NCBI RefSeq assembly: GCF_001021045.1 | Contig: NZ_CP011545.1 | Location: 806,001 to 870,000, forward strand | Length of the DNA: 64,000 nucleotides | Reading direction: 5' to 3' | Origin: Corynebacterium testudinoris | Lineage (GTDB): Bacteria > Actinomycetota > Actinomycetes > Mycobacteriales > Mycobacteriaceae | Shown here: positions 44,326 to 54,762 of the stretch, one piece after another | Numbering within the stretch: the stretch's first letter is position 1 | How the letters are laid out: each line of letters opens with the position of its first letter | The notes under the pieces: model-generated | Told to the model about the DNA's origin: nothing | Databases searched by the model: none | What the model saw: the letters and a program-made list of their open reading frames with translations, nothing else | Translations under genes and position numbers: made by a program

Positions 44326-46235
44326 CCGAGCTCAACACCTGCAGCCACTGTGGTCCGGCGCCGAAGCCAGCCGAAGCCGGGGCCACCGTCATCGCTCTTG
44401 TCGGTGCGCAAAACTCCGGCAAGTCGACGCTGTTCAACGCCCTCACCGGTGCCCGCGTGCACACCGGCAACTGGCCTGGCACCTCCGTGGCAGTCAGCCG
44501 CGGCGCCTGGGGGAGAGGCCGCGAACTCATCGACTTCCCCGGCACTTACTCGCTCAACCCGTTGAGCCCCGACGAGGCGCTCACCCGCACCCTCCTCGTG
44601 GACGCCCCACCCGACGAACGCCCCGATGCTGTCATCGTCGCCGTCGACGCGACCGCCTTGGGCCGCAGCCTCTACCTGGTGACCCAAGCCCTGGAGCTGG
44701 ACCACCGCGTGGTCGTCGCGTTGACCAAAACGGATGTGGCCCGCGCCCAGGGTGAGGAGGTCCACGCCCAGGCCCTTGCCGAGCAGCTCGGTGTCCCCGT
44801 CGTCGTGGTCAATGGCCGCACCCGGCAAGGACTGCGGGAACTCGAGGATGTCCTCTCGGCGCATCAGCACCACCATCCCCGCCACTTCGACGAGGAGGAG
44901 CGCTTCGCGTTTATCGACGCCGCCGCCACCTCCGCCACCTCCACCGTCGAGGGGGCCCGCACCAACTGGACCGAACGCATCGACCGCATCGCCCTGCATC
45001 CCGTCCTTGGGCCGATCGCCTTCCTCGCCGTCATGTGGCTCGTCTTCCAGATCACGATCTACCTCGCCGCGCCCCTCCAGGGGTGGGCCGAGTGGCTGCT
45101 CACCGGGCCGACTGCCGACGCCGCCCGCGCCGGACTCGCCTTCCTCGGCATCGACCATTGGTTGGTCACCGGCCTTGTCGTCGACGGACTGATCTCCGGC
45201 GTTGGCATGGTCGCCAGCTTCCTGCCGCTCATGGCGTTGATGTTTTTGTGCATGGCTGTCCTGGAGGACTCGGGATACATGGCCCGCGCGGCCGTCGTCA
45301 CGGATCGCGTCATGCGATCGATCGGCCTGCCCGGCAAGGCATTCATCCCGATCGTCATCGGATTCGGCTGCAACGTGCCCGCCATCTCCGCGACCCGCAC
45401 GCTGAGCTCCCCGCGCCAACGCATCCTTACCTCCCTGCTCATTCCCTTCACCTCCTGCTCCGCCCGCCTGGTCGTCTTCCTCATGCTGGGCACCGTGTTT
45501 TTCCCCGACCACGCCGGCACAGTCGTCTTCACGATGTACGTCATCTCCATCGCCCTCGTCGTCCTCACCGGCCTCGTCCTGCGGCACACCCTCTGGCGCA
45601 CGATGCCCTCCGAACCACTGCTCATCGACCTGCCCACCTACCAATGGCCCACCCCGCGCCTTGCCGCGACCGTCGTCTGGGTGCGTGTGCGCGGCTTTCT
45701 CAAGGACGCCGCCACCATCATCGTCGCCACCGTCATCGTGGTCTGGCTGATGTTGTCGATCCCGGTAGGTGGCGCGACCGTCGCCCCGGGAGAGGCCCCC
45801 GCCCCCGCGGAATCCGCCTACGGCGCCGTCAGCCACGCCATCGCCCCCGTCTTCGAGCCCGCTGGTTTCGGCTCTTGGTCCCTCACCGGCCCGCTCTTGA
45901 CCGGGTTCGTGGCCAAGGAGGCCGTCATCTCGACGTGGGCGCAAACCTACGCCGTCGAGGACGTCACCGACGAAGCCCCCGAGGAACAGGCCGCCAGCCC
46001 GCTCGCCCGCGAAGTCACCCGCGACTTCGATGAGGCGTCCGGCGGGCACGCCCTCGCCGCGGTCTGGGCGTACATGCTGTTCATGCTCTGCTACACCCCC
46101 TGCGTGGCCACCATCGCTGCCCAGAAGCGAGAAATTGGCTGGCGCTGGACACTGTTCGGCTTCGGCGTCCAACTTGCCTTCGCGTGGTTGCTGGCCACCG
46201 GCGCGTTCCAACTCCTGAAGCTGGTGGGACTGTGA
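44322..46235 (+). CDS. feoB: Ferrous iron transporter B
   Basis: The 637-residue protein has an N-terminal G domain (G1 GAQNSGKST, residues 28-36; G3 DFPGTYSLNPLSPDE; G4 TKTD) and a polytopic C-terminal half with two gate repeats (IGFGCNVPAISATRTL; SCSARLVVFLML; TPCVATIAA). FeoB moves Fe(II) across the membrane. An extra N-terminal CSHCG segment precedes the G domain. Start and stop overlap feoA and feoC. Confidence 0.95.
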   Translation: MTELNTCSHCGPAPKPAEAGATVIALVGAQNSGKSTLFNALTGARVHTGNWPGTSVAVSRGAWGRGRELIDFPGTYSLNPLSPDEALTRTLLVDAPPDERPDAVIVAVDATALGRSLYLVTQALELDHRVVVALTKTDVARAQGEEVHAQALAEQLGVPVVVVNGRTRQGLRELEDVLSAHQHHHPRHFDEEERFAFIDAAATSATSTVEGARTNWTERIDRIALHPVLGPIAFLAVMWLVFQITIYLAAPLQGWAEWLLTGPTADAARAGLAFLGIDHWLVTGLVVDGLISGVGMVASFLPLMALMFLCMAVLEDSGYMARAAVVTDRVMRSIGLPGKAFIPIVIGFGCNVPAISATRTLSSPRQRILTSLLIPFTSCSARLVVFLMLGTVFFPDHAGTVVFTMYVISIALVVLTGLVLRHTLWRTMPSEPLLIDLPTYQWPTPRLAATVVWVRVRGFLKDAATIIVATVIVVWLMLSIPVGGATVAPGEAPAPAESAYGAVSHAIAPVFEPAGFGSWSLTGPLLTGFVAKEAVISTWAQTYAVEDVTDEAPEEQAASPLAREVTRDFDEASGGHALAAVWAYMLFMLCYTPCVATIAAQKREIGWRWTLFGFGVQLAFAWLLATGAFQLLKLVGL

Positions 46236-46519
46236 ACCCGCTGGGGGCGGTCCGCGACGCCCTCGCCGAGGGAGTGCTGGGCAGGGTGCTCATCGCCAAG
46301 CAGACCGGCCTGCACCCCGCAACTGTCGACGCCATCCTCGAACACCTCACCCGCACCGGCGAACTCGACACCGAAGTCCTGGCCAGCTGCCCCGGCGGAT
46401 CCTGCGGATCCTGCACCACCGGCTGCCCCTCCCACGGACCACTCATCCTGACGTTGCGCAAGTCCGCACCGGCGAATCCCAGCCAACCTGTGGATAACCT
46501 CCCACTATCCACAGGTTGA
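46232..46519 (+). CDS. feoC: FeoC-like Fe-S winged-helix protein
   Basis: The 95-residue protein starts at GTG 46232, inside the feoB stop (GTGA). A short winged helix (IAKQTGLHPATVDAILEHLTRTGELDTEVLA) is followed by four cysteines at 53, 58, 61 and 65 in CPGGSCGSCTTGC. This matches FeoC proteins, which carry an oxygen-sensitive Fe-S cluster and control FeoB. The low similarity usual for FeoC means the assignment rests on layout and context. Confidence 0.7.
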   Translation: MNPLGAVRDALAEGVLGRVLIAKQTGLHPATVDAILEHLTRTGELDTEVLASCPGGSCGSCTTGCPSHGPLILTLRKSAPANPSQPVDNLPLSTG

Positions 46520-46567
46520 GGTCGCCGCTAATCGACGCCCCCACCCTCTTCCCCTAGCCTCCAACTC

Positions 46568-47716
46568 ATGGACATCCTGAGCGCGTTGGAAGCACTGGAA
46601 GGCAGGGGCATCGAGATACTAGAAACCATCTCGACCGGCCGCCTCACCCGCCAGCGCCTCATCGAGCTCGGGCACACCGGCACCACGTCCGGGAAATGGA
46701 CCCGCCTCGCCCACACCTTCTTCGGTCCCGTCCGTGAGCGTCGACTGCAGTCGGAGGCGGTGAGGGCCGCCCAAGCGGGACGATTGTCGATTGATGCCTT
46801 GCTGGTCGTCGATAAGCATTCCCGCAAACTACTCAAAGACGCCTCCCTCAGCGAATGGGAACTACGCGCCGAACTCTGCGCCCTCACCGGCAGCGTCGAC
46901 GACATCGACCGACAAGCCGCCGCCCGAGTCCGCGAGATCAACCGGGCCGTCGCCGACGCCGAAAAGAAAGCCTTCGGCAGACGATCCCTCAAAGGCGGCA
47001 AAAACACCGACGCCCAAGGCCTACGCACCATCACAGTAACCCTGCCCGAACGCCTCATGACCACCACCCTGTCCCACCTGCGCACCACCGCCAGCAAACT
47101 CCGCGGCGCCCAACCCATGCTCAGCTACGAACAAGCCATGGCCGACGCCTTCCTCTCCCACGTCAACGGAACACCCAGCGACGGGCCCGTGTCCCGAGAA
47201 CTCACCCCACTCGTCGTCATCGGCCTGCCAGACTGGGCCGCCCTCCACCGCCACGACGCCGACGACACCATCTTCGCCATCACCGACGGCACCACCATCA
47301 CCGGCGGCGAACTCATCCGCACCCACATGGCCGACCACCACCTCGTCGGGATATACGACCCCGTCGAAGGCCCCGTCAACCTCTACCGATCCCGCCGACT
47401 AGCCAACGACAAACAACGCATCCTCCTCGCCGCCGAAACCATCCTCTGCCCACAACCCGGATGCACCACCTCCGCCGAAGAATGCCAAGTCCACCACCTC
47501 ACAGCCTGGAAAAACGGCGGAGAAACCAACCTCACCAACCTCACCATGGCCTGCCGCGTCCACAACGCCCGCAACGATGACGACCCCCACGCCCCACCCC
47601 GCAACGGACACCTCGAACGAGACACCGGAGGCGTCATCTTCCACCCACCAGACGGACGGCCACCAGAAAGCAACCGACACCCCATCCGCAACCTATCGGC
47701 AGCGGCCCTGATCTAA
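46568..47716 (+). CDS. DUF222/HNH endonuclease-like protein
   Basis: The 382-residue protein has the actinobacterial DUF222 helical region in the middle. The C-terminal HNH motif is CPQPGCTTSAEECQVHHLTAWKNGGETNLTNLTMACRVHNARND: zinc cysteines, the HH pair and the N...H residues. Such genes occur in many copies in actinobacteria (the REP13E12 group of mycobacteria) and are often near mobile DNA. The biological role is unknown. It overlaps the convergent permease gene by 4 nt. Confidence 0.85.
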   Translation: MDILSALEALEGRGIEILETISTGRLTRQRLIELGHTGTTSGKWTRLAHTFFGPVRERRLQSEAVRAAQAGRLSIDALLVVDKHSRKLLKDASLSEWELRAELCALTGSVDDIDRQAAARVREINRAVADAEKKAFGRRSLKGGKNTDAQGLRTITVTLPERLMTTTLSHLRTTASKLRGAQPMLSYEQAMADAFLSHVNGTPSDGPVSRELTPLVVIGLPDWAALHRHDADDTIFAITDGTTITGGELIRTHMADHHLVGIYDPVEGPVNLYRSRRLANDKQRILLAAETILCPQPGCTTSAEECQVHHLTAWKNGGETNLTNLTMACRVHNARNDDDPHAPPRNGHLERDTGGVIFHPPDGRPPESNRHPIRNLSAAALI

Positions 47717-49185
47717 AGACTCAACGTGCCCTGGGTCAGGCCCCACACCGCATAGACAGCGGCCGCGACAATAACGGCGACGACGCACCACTCGAAAGAG
47801 TTAAAAGCGCGCTCGCCGGCCTTCCGCCGCGTCCACACATAGGGCACCAGACCCGGGACTACCGCGAGGGCGCCGAACAACAAGAACGTCAGATCCGCCG
47901 CGTAGACAAGCCAGCACGAATAGATGAGAGCGACTACCGCCAGGACGCGGTGGCGTCGATTATCTAGGGGAGACACGTCGGGACCAGAATCGTCGAACCG
48001 CGTTCCCGCGTGGGGGTGAGTAATGCCCCGACCGCGGATGGTCAACAGCACTAGGTAGAGCGACGAGAACAGATAGGGGACCAGGTAGAGGACGGTCGCC
48101 AGCTGGACCATCGAAATGTAGGCAGTCTCGTTGAGGAAGAAGATGACGATGGTCACCTGGATGACCGCGCTGGAGACAAGCTGAGCTGCCCAGGGGGCGC
48201 CGGCGATGTTCGTCGACCCGAGTCGACGGGGGAGGAGGCCATCGACGGCCATGAGCACGATCGGCTCAGCGCACAGCATCTGCCACGACACGTAGGCGCC
48301 GAGCACGGAGAGGCACAGACCGAGCGAGATGAGCGCCCCTCCCCACGGGCCGACGACGGCCTCCAGGACAGCAGCCATCGAGTTGTCCGGCAGTGCGGCC
48401 AGTTCCTCTTGGGTGAGTACACCGTAGGAGAGAGTGGACACGGTGACCAGGAGGACGAGGACGGTGAGGAAGCCGAGGATGGTGGCGCGGCCGACGTCGC
48501 GACGCGAACGGGCCTGCTTGGAGTAGACGGATGCACCTTCGACGCCGATGAACACCCACACGGTAAACAGCATGACGCCTTGGACCTGTTCAAACACGGT
48601 GCCGGTCGATCCCTGGGAACCCCAGAAATCCCAGGTGAAACGGTCCCAACTGAATCCCAGGAAGGCCACCAGGATGATGAATGCCGCGATGGGGAGGAGT
48701 TTCGCCACCGTGGTCACCGCGTTCATGAATGCAGCCTGCTTGATGCCCCGGGAGAGGATGGCGAAGATGATCCACGTCATCGCCGAGACGGACACGGCCG
48801 TCACGATGCGGTTATCGGCACTGAAGAACGGGAGGTAGTGGCCGAGGGTGCCGAAGAACAGCGTCGCATACCCGACCTGAGCGATGACCGAACCGAGCCA
48901 GTAGCCCCACCCCGAGGTGAAGCCGATGTAGTCGCCCAAACCGGCACGTACATAGGAGTAGACACCGGAGTCGAGGTGAGGCTTCCGCGTGGCCAGCACT
49001 TGGAAGACGAAGGCTATCGATAGCATTCCGATGCCGGAGATGACCCAGCCGAAGAGCATCGCGCCGGGGCCTGCTGCTGAGGCGGCGTTCTGGGGCAGGG
49101 AGAATATGCCCGAACCGACGGTGGAGCCGACGATGAGGGCAACGAGTGTCCACACAGTGACTGTGTGGGTCCGGTTCAATGTCAC
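47713..49185 (-). CDS. APC superfamily basic amino acid permease/antiporter
   Basis: The 490-residue protein has about 12 hydrophobic segments and the APA-type start TLVALIVGSTVGSGIFSLPQNAASAAGPGAMLFGWVISGIGML, SGVYSYVRAGLGDYIGFTSGWGYWLGSV, and the motif FIGVEGASVYSKQARSRRDVGRAT. It is most like the lysine permease LysI and the arginine/ornithine antiporter ArcD; the sequence alone does not decide between them. It is not near other lysine genes; the lysine-type catabolic cluster is 25 kb away. Confidence 0.8.
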   Translation of the reverse strand: MTLNRTHTVTVWTLVALIVGSTVGSGIFSLPQNAASAAGPGAMLFGWVISGIGMLSIAFVFQVLATRKPHLDSGVYSYVRAGLGDYIGFTSGWGYWLGSVIAQVGYATLFFGTLGHYLPFFSADNRIVTAVSVSAMTWIIFAILSRGIKQAAFMNAVTTVAKLLPIAAFIILVAFLGFSWDRFTWDFWGSQGSTGTVFEQVQGVMLFTVWVFIGVEGASVYSKQARSRRDVGRATILGFLTVLVLLVTVSTLSYGVLTQEELAALPDNSMAAVLEAVVGPWGGALISLGLCLSVLGAYVSWQMLCAEPIVLMAVDGLLPRRLGSTNIAGAPWAAQLVSSAVIQVTIVIFFLNETAYISMVQLATVLYLVPYLFSSLYLVLLTIRGRGITHPHAGTRFDDSGPDVSPLDNRRHRVLAVVALIYSCWLVYAADLTFLLFGALAVVPGLVPYVWTRRKAGERAFNSFEWCVVAVIVAAAVYAVWGLTQGTLSL

Positions 49186-49241
49186 CCGCTTACTTTAGGC
49201 CCGGTTCCTCCCGACCGCTGAATTCGCCCTAGGATGTGTCC

Positions 49242-49865
49242 ATGACCGTCCTGCTTCTCGACGCCCGCTGGCCCACCCTCATCCCGCTTCATGCGGTAGG
49301 TCGGCTGTCAGGTCCGGTGTCCTTCACCGATGAGGTGCCGATTAGCGTGCGCTGGGATTTCGATTCCCTCCTCGTCGAGGGGGAGGAGGGCGTGCTGGTC
49401 AGCACGAACGAGCTCGACCCGCAGGTCCAGGAGCTCATCGCAGCGGGCCACGAGGTGATTGCGGCGTCTTCTCGCGTCGACCCAGTAGGTGAGGCGGTCC
49501 AGGTGATGGAGCGCGCCTACTCCATAGGTGAGTGGGAGTCGTCGCAAACCCATCGATCGCTGTTGCCCTACTTGGCTGAGGAAACCGCAGAGTTCGCCGA
49601 TGCGGTTGGCGATTGGGAGCGCGATGGCGACGATGAGGCATTGCTGTCTGAGTTGGGTGATGTCTTCTTGCAGGTGTTGTTCCATGCGGAGATTGCGTCG
49701 CGGCGGGGAGCGTTTGATTTTGGTGATGTGGCGGCGAGCTTCGTCGATAAGCTGCGTGTGCGGTCTCCCTACTTATTCGATGGGACGACGTCTCAGGTGC
49801 CCATCGAGGAGCAGGAGCGCTTGTGGGAGATCGGCAAGGCGCAAGGCAAAACCCGGGACGTCTAG
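49242..49865 (+). CDS. mazG: MazG-family nucleoside triphosphate pyrophosphohydrolase
   Basis: About 207 residues. A C-terminal single MazG domain (SLLPYLAEETAEFADAVGDWERDGDDEALLSELGDVFLQVLFHAEIA) carries the E-x-x-E and E-x-x-D metal residues. The N-terminal 85 residues resemble the extra domain of actinobacterial MazG. E. coli MazG has two MazG domains; this one has one. It removes pyrophosphate from (often damaged) NTPs. ATG 49242 is preferred to GTG 49236. Confidence 0.85.
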   Translation: MTVLLLDARWPTLIPLHAVGRLSGPVSFTDEVPISVRWDFDSLLVEGEEGVLVSTNELDPQVQELIAAGHEVIAASSRVDPVGEAVQVMERAYSIGEWESSQTHRSLLPYLAEETAEFADAVGDWERDGDDEALLSELGDVFLQVLFHAEIASRRGAFDFGDVAASFVDKLRVRSPYLFDGTTSQVPIEEQERLWEIGKAQGKTRDV

Positions 49866-49889
49866 TAGTCCCGGGTGGTGTGGTCGTGT

Positions 49890-50285
49890 CTAGCTGGAGA
49901 GTTGGGCGACCATGTCGTTGACCTGGGAGCTGCCTGGGAAGAGTTCTTTGGGGTCTTCTTTGACGAGCTTGCATTGCAGGGCGCGGTCGGCGACCTTGCC
50001 TGCGGTGTTGCCGCCGAGGAGGGAGAGCATGATGTTGTTGCCCGTGGCTTCTTTGGTGAGGCCGGAGATGTTTTTGACTAGTCCGTTGCGGGTGGTGTTG
50101 CCGTCTTTGAGTTTGGCGGTGTTGAGGATGTTGTCGAGGTCTTTGCAGTTGAGGGCGTTGACGGCTTGGCCGGTGCCGGTGAGGATGTCACCTAGGGAGA
50201 AGGCGGAGGCGGCCGGCGCTAGTCCGACGAAGGCGATCGACGAGGCGGCGATGGTGGCGATGGTCTTGCGTGCGGAGATTTTCAT
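49890..50285 (-). CDS. Secreted small hypothetical protein
   Basis: The 131-residue protein has a clear signal peptide (MKISARKTIATIAASSIAFVGLAPAASA), giving a mature part of about 100 residues with two cysteines (NCKDLDN; LQCKLVKED). Helical repeats such as NTAKLKDGNTTRNGLVKNISG are visible. No family is recognised; small exported proteins of this type are common in corynebacteria. It is convergent with mazG and divergent from the transglycosylase gene. Confidence 0.6.
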   Translation of the reverse strand: MKISARKTIATIAASSIAFVGLAPAASAFSLGDILTGTGQAVNALNCKDLDNILNTAKLKDGNTTRNGLVKNISGLTKEATGNNIMLSLLGGNTAGKVADRALQCKLVKEDPKELFPGSSQVNDMVAQLSS

Positions 50286-50428
50286 GTGCGGGCGTCTTCC
50301 GGGTTGGGGGGAGTAGTTACGTCAATAAACCTATGTTACTGATGTGACTAATGGGACTATTGTGACCTAAAAGGGGTAGGAATGGGGGTAAATTACGCCG
50401 TCAGGCTCGGCATGTAGGATCGAACGCC

Positions 50429-51217
50429 ATGAGTACAGGAGTGAGACGTCTGATGGGGTGTGGGCTCGGGGTGATCCTCGCGCTCATCATCGTCATTTCT
50501 CTGGTTGGTTGGGCGTTGTCCTTCCTTGACGTTTCCAGCCCTACTCGTCGCTTGCAGCCAGTGCCGGATAATGTGCCGCCGGCAGCGGGGGTCGAGGTTC
50601 CAGCCATTGATGTCCATGCTGCTGGCCGGACGAGTGACAAGCTCGCTTTTTGGGCGGACCCGTTGTCGGAGCAGACGAGTATCCCTTCGGCGGCGTTGCG
50701 GGCGTATGGCAATGCGGAGCTCATTGCGAGGGAAGCGTGGCCGACGTGCAATCTGCAGTGGAATACGATCGCGGGTATCGGGTGGGTGGAGACTCGGCAC
50801 GGTACGTATAACGGCAGCTATTTTGATCGCAGCCACATCGATGAGCTTGGTTTTGTGGAGCCGAAGATTATTGGTGTGCCGTTGGATGGCAGTCCTGGTT
50901 TCGCGGAGATCCCCGACACGGATGGTGGGCTGTTGGATGGGGATACGCAGTTTGATCGGGCGGTGGGGCCGATGCAGTTCATCCCGGAGTCGTGGAAGCG
51001 CTATGGCCGGGATGCTAACGGTGATGGGGTGGCTGATCCGCACCAGATTGATGATGCGGCCTTGGGTGCGGCCCATCTGTTGTGTGCCAATGGTCGTGAT
51101 CTGAGTACTCCGCAGGGCTGGACGAATGCGATTTACGCTTATAACCAGTCGCAGGAGTATCTGATTAATGTGCGTGACGCGGCGGCATCTTATGCCTTGA
51201 ACCAGCCTGCTCGCTAA
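50429..51217 (+). CDS. Membrane-anchored lytic transglycosylase (SLT domain)
   Basis: The 262-residue protein has one N-terminal membrane segment (GLGVILALIIVISLVGWALSFL) and an extracellular SLT-like domain. The catalytic Glu is in GIGWVETRHGTYNGSYF; AVGPMQFIPESWKRYG and DANGDGVADPHQIDDAALGAAHLLC follow, the latter with a calcium-loop look. It would cleave peptidoglycan glycan strands near the membrane. It lies upstream of eno, but a gap of 138 bp and eno's own strong ribosome site suggest separate expression. Confidence 0.85.
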   Translation: MSTGVRRLMGCGLGVILALIIVISLVGWALSFLDVSSPTRRLQPVPDNVPPAAGVEVPAIDVHAAGRTSDKLAFWADPLSEQTSIPSAALRAYGNAELIAREAWPTCNLQWNTIAGIGWVETRHGTYNGSYFDRSHIDELGFVEPKIIGVPLDGSPGFAEIPDTDGGLLDGDTQFDRAVGPMQFIPESWKRYGRDANGDGVADPHQIDDAALGAAHLLCANGRDLSTPQGWTNAIYAYNQSQEYLINVRDAAASYALNQPAR

Positions 51218-51316
51218 AAATGGTGGCGTGAATCGCGTTCCTGACCTTTCGGGTGATTTTCTGGAACAATTGAGTGCATGCGCGTGCCCCGATCGTCAGA
51301 GGCGGCGCAACGTTGA

Positions 51317-52633
<1,317 letters not shown>

Positions 52634-52640
52634 CTAACTT

Positions 52641-52678
52641 CGACACGCGCCCCCGGGGAGACCCCGGGGGCGCTGTCG
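52641..52678 (+). terminator. Hairpin terminator after eno
   Basis: GC arms GCGCCCCCGGGG (52647-52658) and CCCCGGGGGCGC (52662-52673) pair perfectly around AGA and are flanked by CGACA/TGTCG. The T run is weak. It separates eno from ftsB. Confidence 0.75.
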
Positions 52679-52700
52679 TGTCTCTAGAATCAGAGGTCTT

Positions 52701-53198
52701 ATGGCAGAGCAGAGTAGGAATCGCAGCCGACACACGGTGCCGGTGGTTTCTCGCGATTCTGCTGATCGACCGCGGCGGCGCCCGCGCCTGCCCAAAGTGC
52801 GTCTCAATACGGCGGAGATCGCGGTGCTGGTGGTCGTGACCATCCTCATCCTCATCACGATTGCCGTGCCCTTGCGTAACTACTACCAGGGACGATCCGA
52901 GATTGCTCGGCTCAACGAGTCGATCGCGGCGAAGCAACGAGAGAAGGAAGAGTTGCTCGCGGAGATCGATAAGTATCAGGACGAGGCCTACATCAAGGAG
53001 CAGGCTCGCACTCGACTCGGCTTGATTGAGCCGGGGGAGACGGCCTTCCGGATCATTGATCTCCGCATGGATCAAGAACACACCGTGACCACCTCCCACG
53101 AGGAGCTGGAGGAGGAGCGTACCTGGTACGTGACGCTGTGGGACTCGGTGGCTACGCCGCCCGCAGAGGACCCCGGAGGGGTTCTCATGGAAGAATGA
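52701..53198 (+). CDS. ftsB: FtsB/DivIC septum formation initiator family protein
   Basis: The 165-residue single-pass membrane protein has a basic cytoplasmic N terminus (RPRRRPRLPKVR), one membrane segment (IAVLVVVTILILITIAVPL) and a coiled coil (GRSEIARLNESIAAKQREKEELLAEIDKYQDEAYIKEQARTRLGL). FtsB/DivIC acts in the divisome with FtsL and FtsQ. Eno-ftsB order is conserved in actinobacteria. The TGA stop overlaps the next gene (ATGA). Confidence 0.88.
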   Translation: MAEQSRNRSRHTVPVVSRDSADRPRRRPRLPKVRLNTAEIAVLVVVTILILITIAVPLRNYYQGRSEIARLNESIAAKQREKEELLAEIDKYQDEAYIKEQARTRLGLIEPGETAFRIIDLRMDQEHTVTTSHEELEEERTWYVTLWDSVATPPAEDPGGVLMEE

Positions 53199-53746
53199 TC
53201 GCCATGAGTGTGAACGAAGCAGATCTCGCGGACGTCGAAAAGCAGCTTGGACGGGAACCCCGCGGCGTGGTGGCCATTGCCTACCGTAGCCCGGACGGGA
53301 CGCCGGGTGTGGTGAAGACCGCCCCGAAACTGCCTGATGGCACCCCCTTTCCTACTTTGTATTACTTGACCGATCCGCGTTTGACGGCGGAGGCTTCGCG
53401 CCTGGAGGTGGCGCAGGTGATGAAGTGGATGCAGGCGCGGCTGGCCGACAGTGCGGAGCTACAGGCCGACTACCAGGCCGCCCATGAGCACTATTTGGAG
53501 ACTCGCAACGCGATGGAGGACCTGGGGACCGAGTTTTCCGCTGGCGGGATGCCGGAGCGCGTCAAGTGCCTCCACGTCCTCATCGCCTATGCGCTGGCGG
53601 AAGGGCCCGACCGGGTACGTTTTGGCACGGAGGCGGTGGCCCTCGCTGCTGATCGTGGGCTGCGGGGGACGGCGATCCCAGCGGACTGGCCGACCTGCGA
53701 GCAGCTGGGCTTTGATGCCCACCAATTCGACGAGGCTGCCCAGTGA
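53195..53746 (+). CDS. DUF501 domain protein
   Basis: About 183 residues from ATG 53195, overlapping the ftsB stop; ATG 53204 is also possible. DUF501 core: VEKQLGREPRGVVAIAYRSPDGTPGVVKTAP, then FPTLYYLTDPRLTAEASRLEV and ERVKCLHVLIAYALAEGPDRVRFG. Found almost only in actinobacteria between ftsB and ppx. Function unknown; it may be linked to the polyphosphate enzyme or to division. Stop overlaps ppx (GTGA). Confidence 0.87.
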   Translation: MIAMSVNEADLADVEKQLGREPRGVVAIAYRSPDGTPGVVKTAPKLPDGTPFPTLYYLTDPRLTAEASRLEVAQVMKWMQARLADSAELQADYQAAHEHYLETRNAMEDLGTEFSAGGMPERVKCLHVLIAYALAEGPDRVRFGTEAVALAADRGLRGTAIPADWPTCEQLGFDAHQFDEAAQ

Positions 53747-54696
53747 CGCGGGTCGCGGCCGTCGACTGCGGGACGAACTCCATTCGCCTGCTTATTTGTG
53801 ATATCCACGGCGGTGACATCACCGAAATCACCCGCACCATGGAGATCGTCCGCCTCGGGCAGGGCGTCGACGCCACCGGCGAGCTCGACCCGGCGGCGAT
53901 CGAACGCACCCGCGTCGCCTTGGAACGATACGTCGACATCATGGAATTTGAGCAGGTCAAAGCCGTGCGCATGGTCGCGACCTCGGCCACCCGCGATGCG
54001 TCCAACCGCGAGGACTTCTTCCGCATGACCGGGTCCTTGCTCGGGCGGATCACCCCCGGTGCGCGCGCCGAAGTGATCAGCGGAGACGAAGAGGCGCGAC
54101 TCTCCTTCAACGGCGCGATCGCCGACCTCCCCGCCGATCAGGGACCATTCTGCGTCATCGACTTGGGCGGCGGATCCACCGAATTCATTGTCGGCACCGC
54201 TGACGGCGAGATCCTCGGGACCCACTCCGCGCAAATGGGCTGCGTCCGCCTCACCGAACGCATCCTGCGCGCCGACCCGCCCACCGAAACCGAGGTCGAA
54301 ATCGCCCGCGATTACGTCGCCGAACGCCTTTCGGACGTGGTTAAAATCGTCCCCATCGCCCAGACGAAAACCTTCGTCGGCGTCGCCGGCACCTTCACCA
54401 CCTTGTCGGCGCTGGCCCAAGGACTGGAAAAGTACGACCCCGCCGAAATCCACTCGTCAGTACTGCGTTTCGACGCCCTCCGAGTCCTCATCCAGCAAAT
54501 GGTCGAACAATCCGCCGACACCCGCGCCCTCAACCCCGTCATCCACCCTGGGCGCGCCGACGTCCTCGGCGGCGGCAGCATCGTCGTCGAAGGCATCATC
54601 GACATGGCCCTCGCCGAAACGTCCGCCGACAGCTTCGTCATCAGCGAAAAAGACATTCTCGACGGCATCGTCGCAGGTCTCGCAGCCCAACTCTAG
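53743..54696 (+). CDS. ppx: Exopolyphosphatase / guanosine pentaphosphatase family
   Basis: The 317-residue protein is of the short actinobacterial Ppx type. ASKHA motifs: AAVDCGTNSIRLLICDI (phosphate 1), EVISGDEEARLSFNGAI, VIDLGGGSTEFIVGTADG (phosphate 2) and GVAGTFTTLSALAQGL (adenosine). It hydrolyses terminal phosphates of polyphosphate or converts pppGpp to ppGpp. It starts at GTG 53743 within the DUF501 stop. A hairpin follows 4 nt after the stop. Confidence 0.92.
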   Translation: MTRVAAVDCGTNSIRLLICDIHGGDITEITRTMEIVRLGQGVDATGELDPAAIERTRVALERYVDIMEFEQVKAVRMVATSATRDASNREDFFRMTGSLLGRITPGARAEVISGDEEARLSFNGAIADLPADQGPFCVIDLGGGSTEFIVGTADGEILGTHSAQMGCVRLTERILRADPPTETEVEIARDYVAERLSDVVKIVPIAQTKTFVGVAGTFTTLSALAQGLEKYDPAEIHSSVLRFDALRVLIQQMVEQSADTRALNPVIHPGRADVLGGGSIVVEGIIDMALAETSADSFVISEKDILDGIVAGLAAQL

Positions 54697-54700
54697 GCAG

Positions 54701-54718
54701 CCCCGCCTCATGGCGGGG
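54701..54718 (+). terminator. Small hairpin after ppx
   Basis: CCCCGCC (54701-54707) and GGCGGGG (54712-54718) pair around a 4-nt loop, just after ppx and before the tRNA promoter. No T run follows, so termination strength is unclear. Confidence 0.5.
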
Positions 54719-54762
54719 ACCCTAGGCGGGATCTACTAGACTGTTTTCTTGCTTGCAGAGAA

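Noticed and set aside
46568..47716. HNH protein as a homing endonuclease or mobile element
   Set aside because: It has the DUF222 layout of a chromosomal actinobacterial gene family; no intron, intein or terminal repeats flank it.
47713..49185. The APC permease as part of the lysine-type catabolic cluster
   Set aside because: It resembles LysI/ArcD but is 25 kb away, and no copy of the GGTTAT-NN-ATAACC operator was noticed upstream.
50382..50400. GGGGGTAA-TTACGCC-like segment that recurs at 58752-58767
   Set aside because: The two copies lie in unrelated contexts (upstream of a transglycosylase gene and across a stop codon), so a shared operator is not supported.
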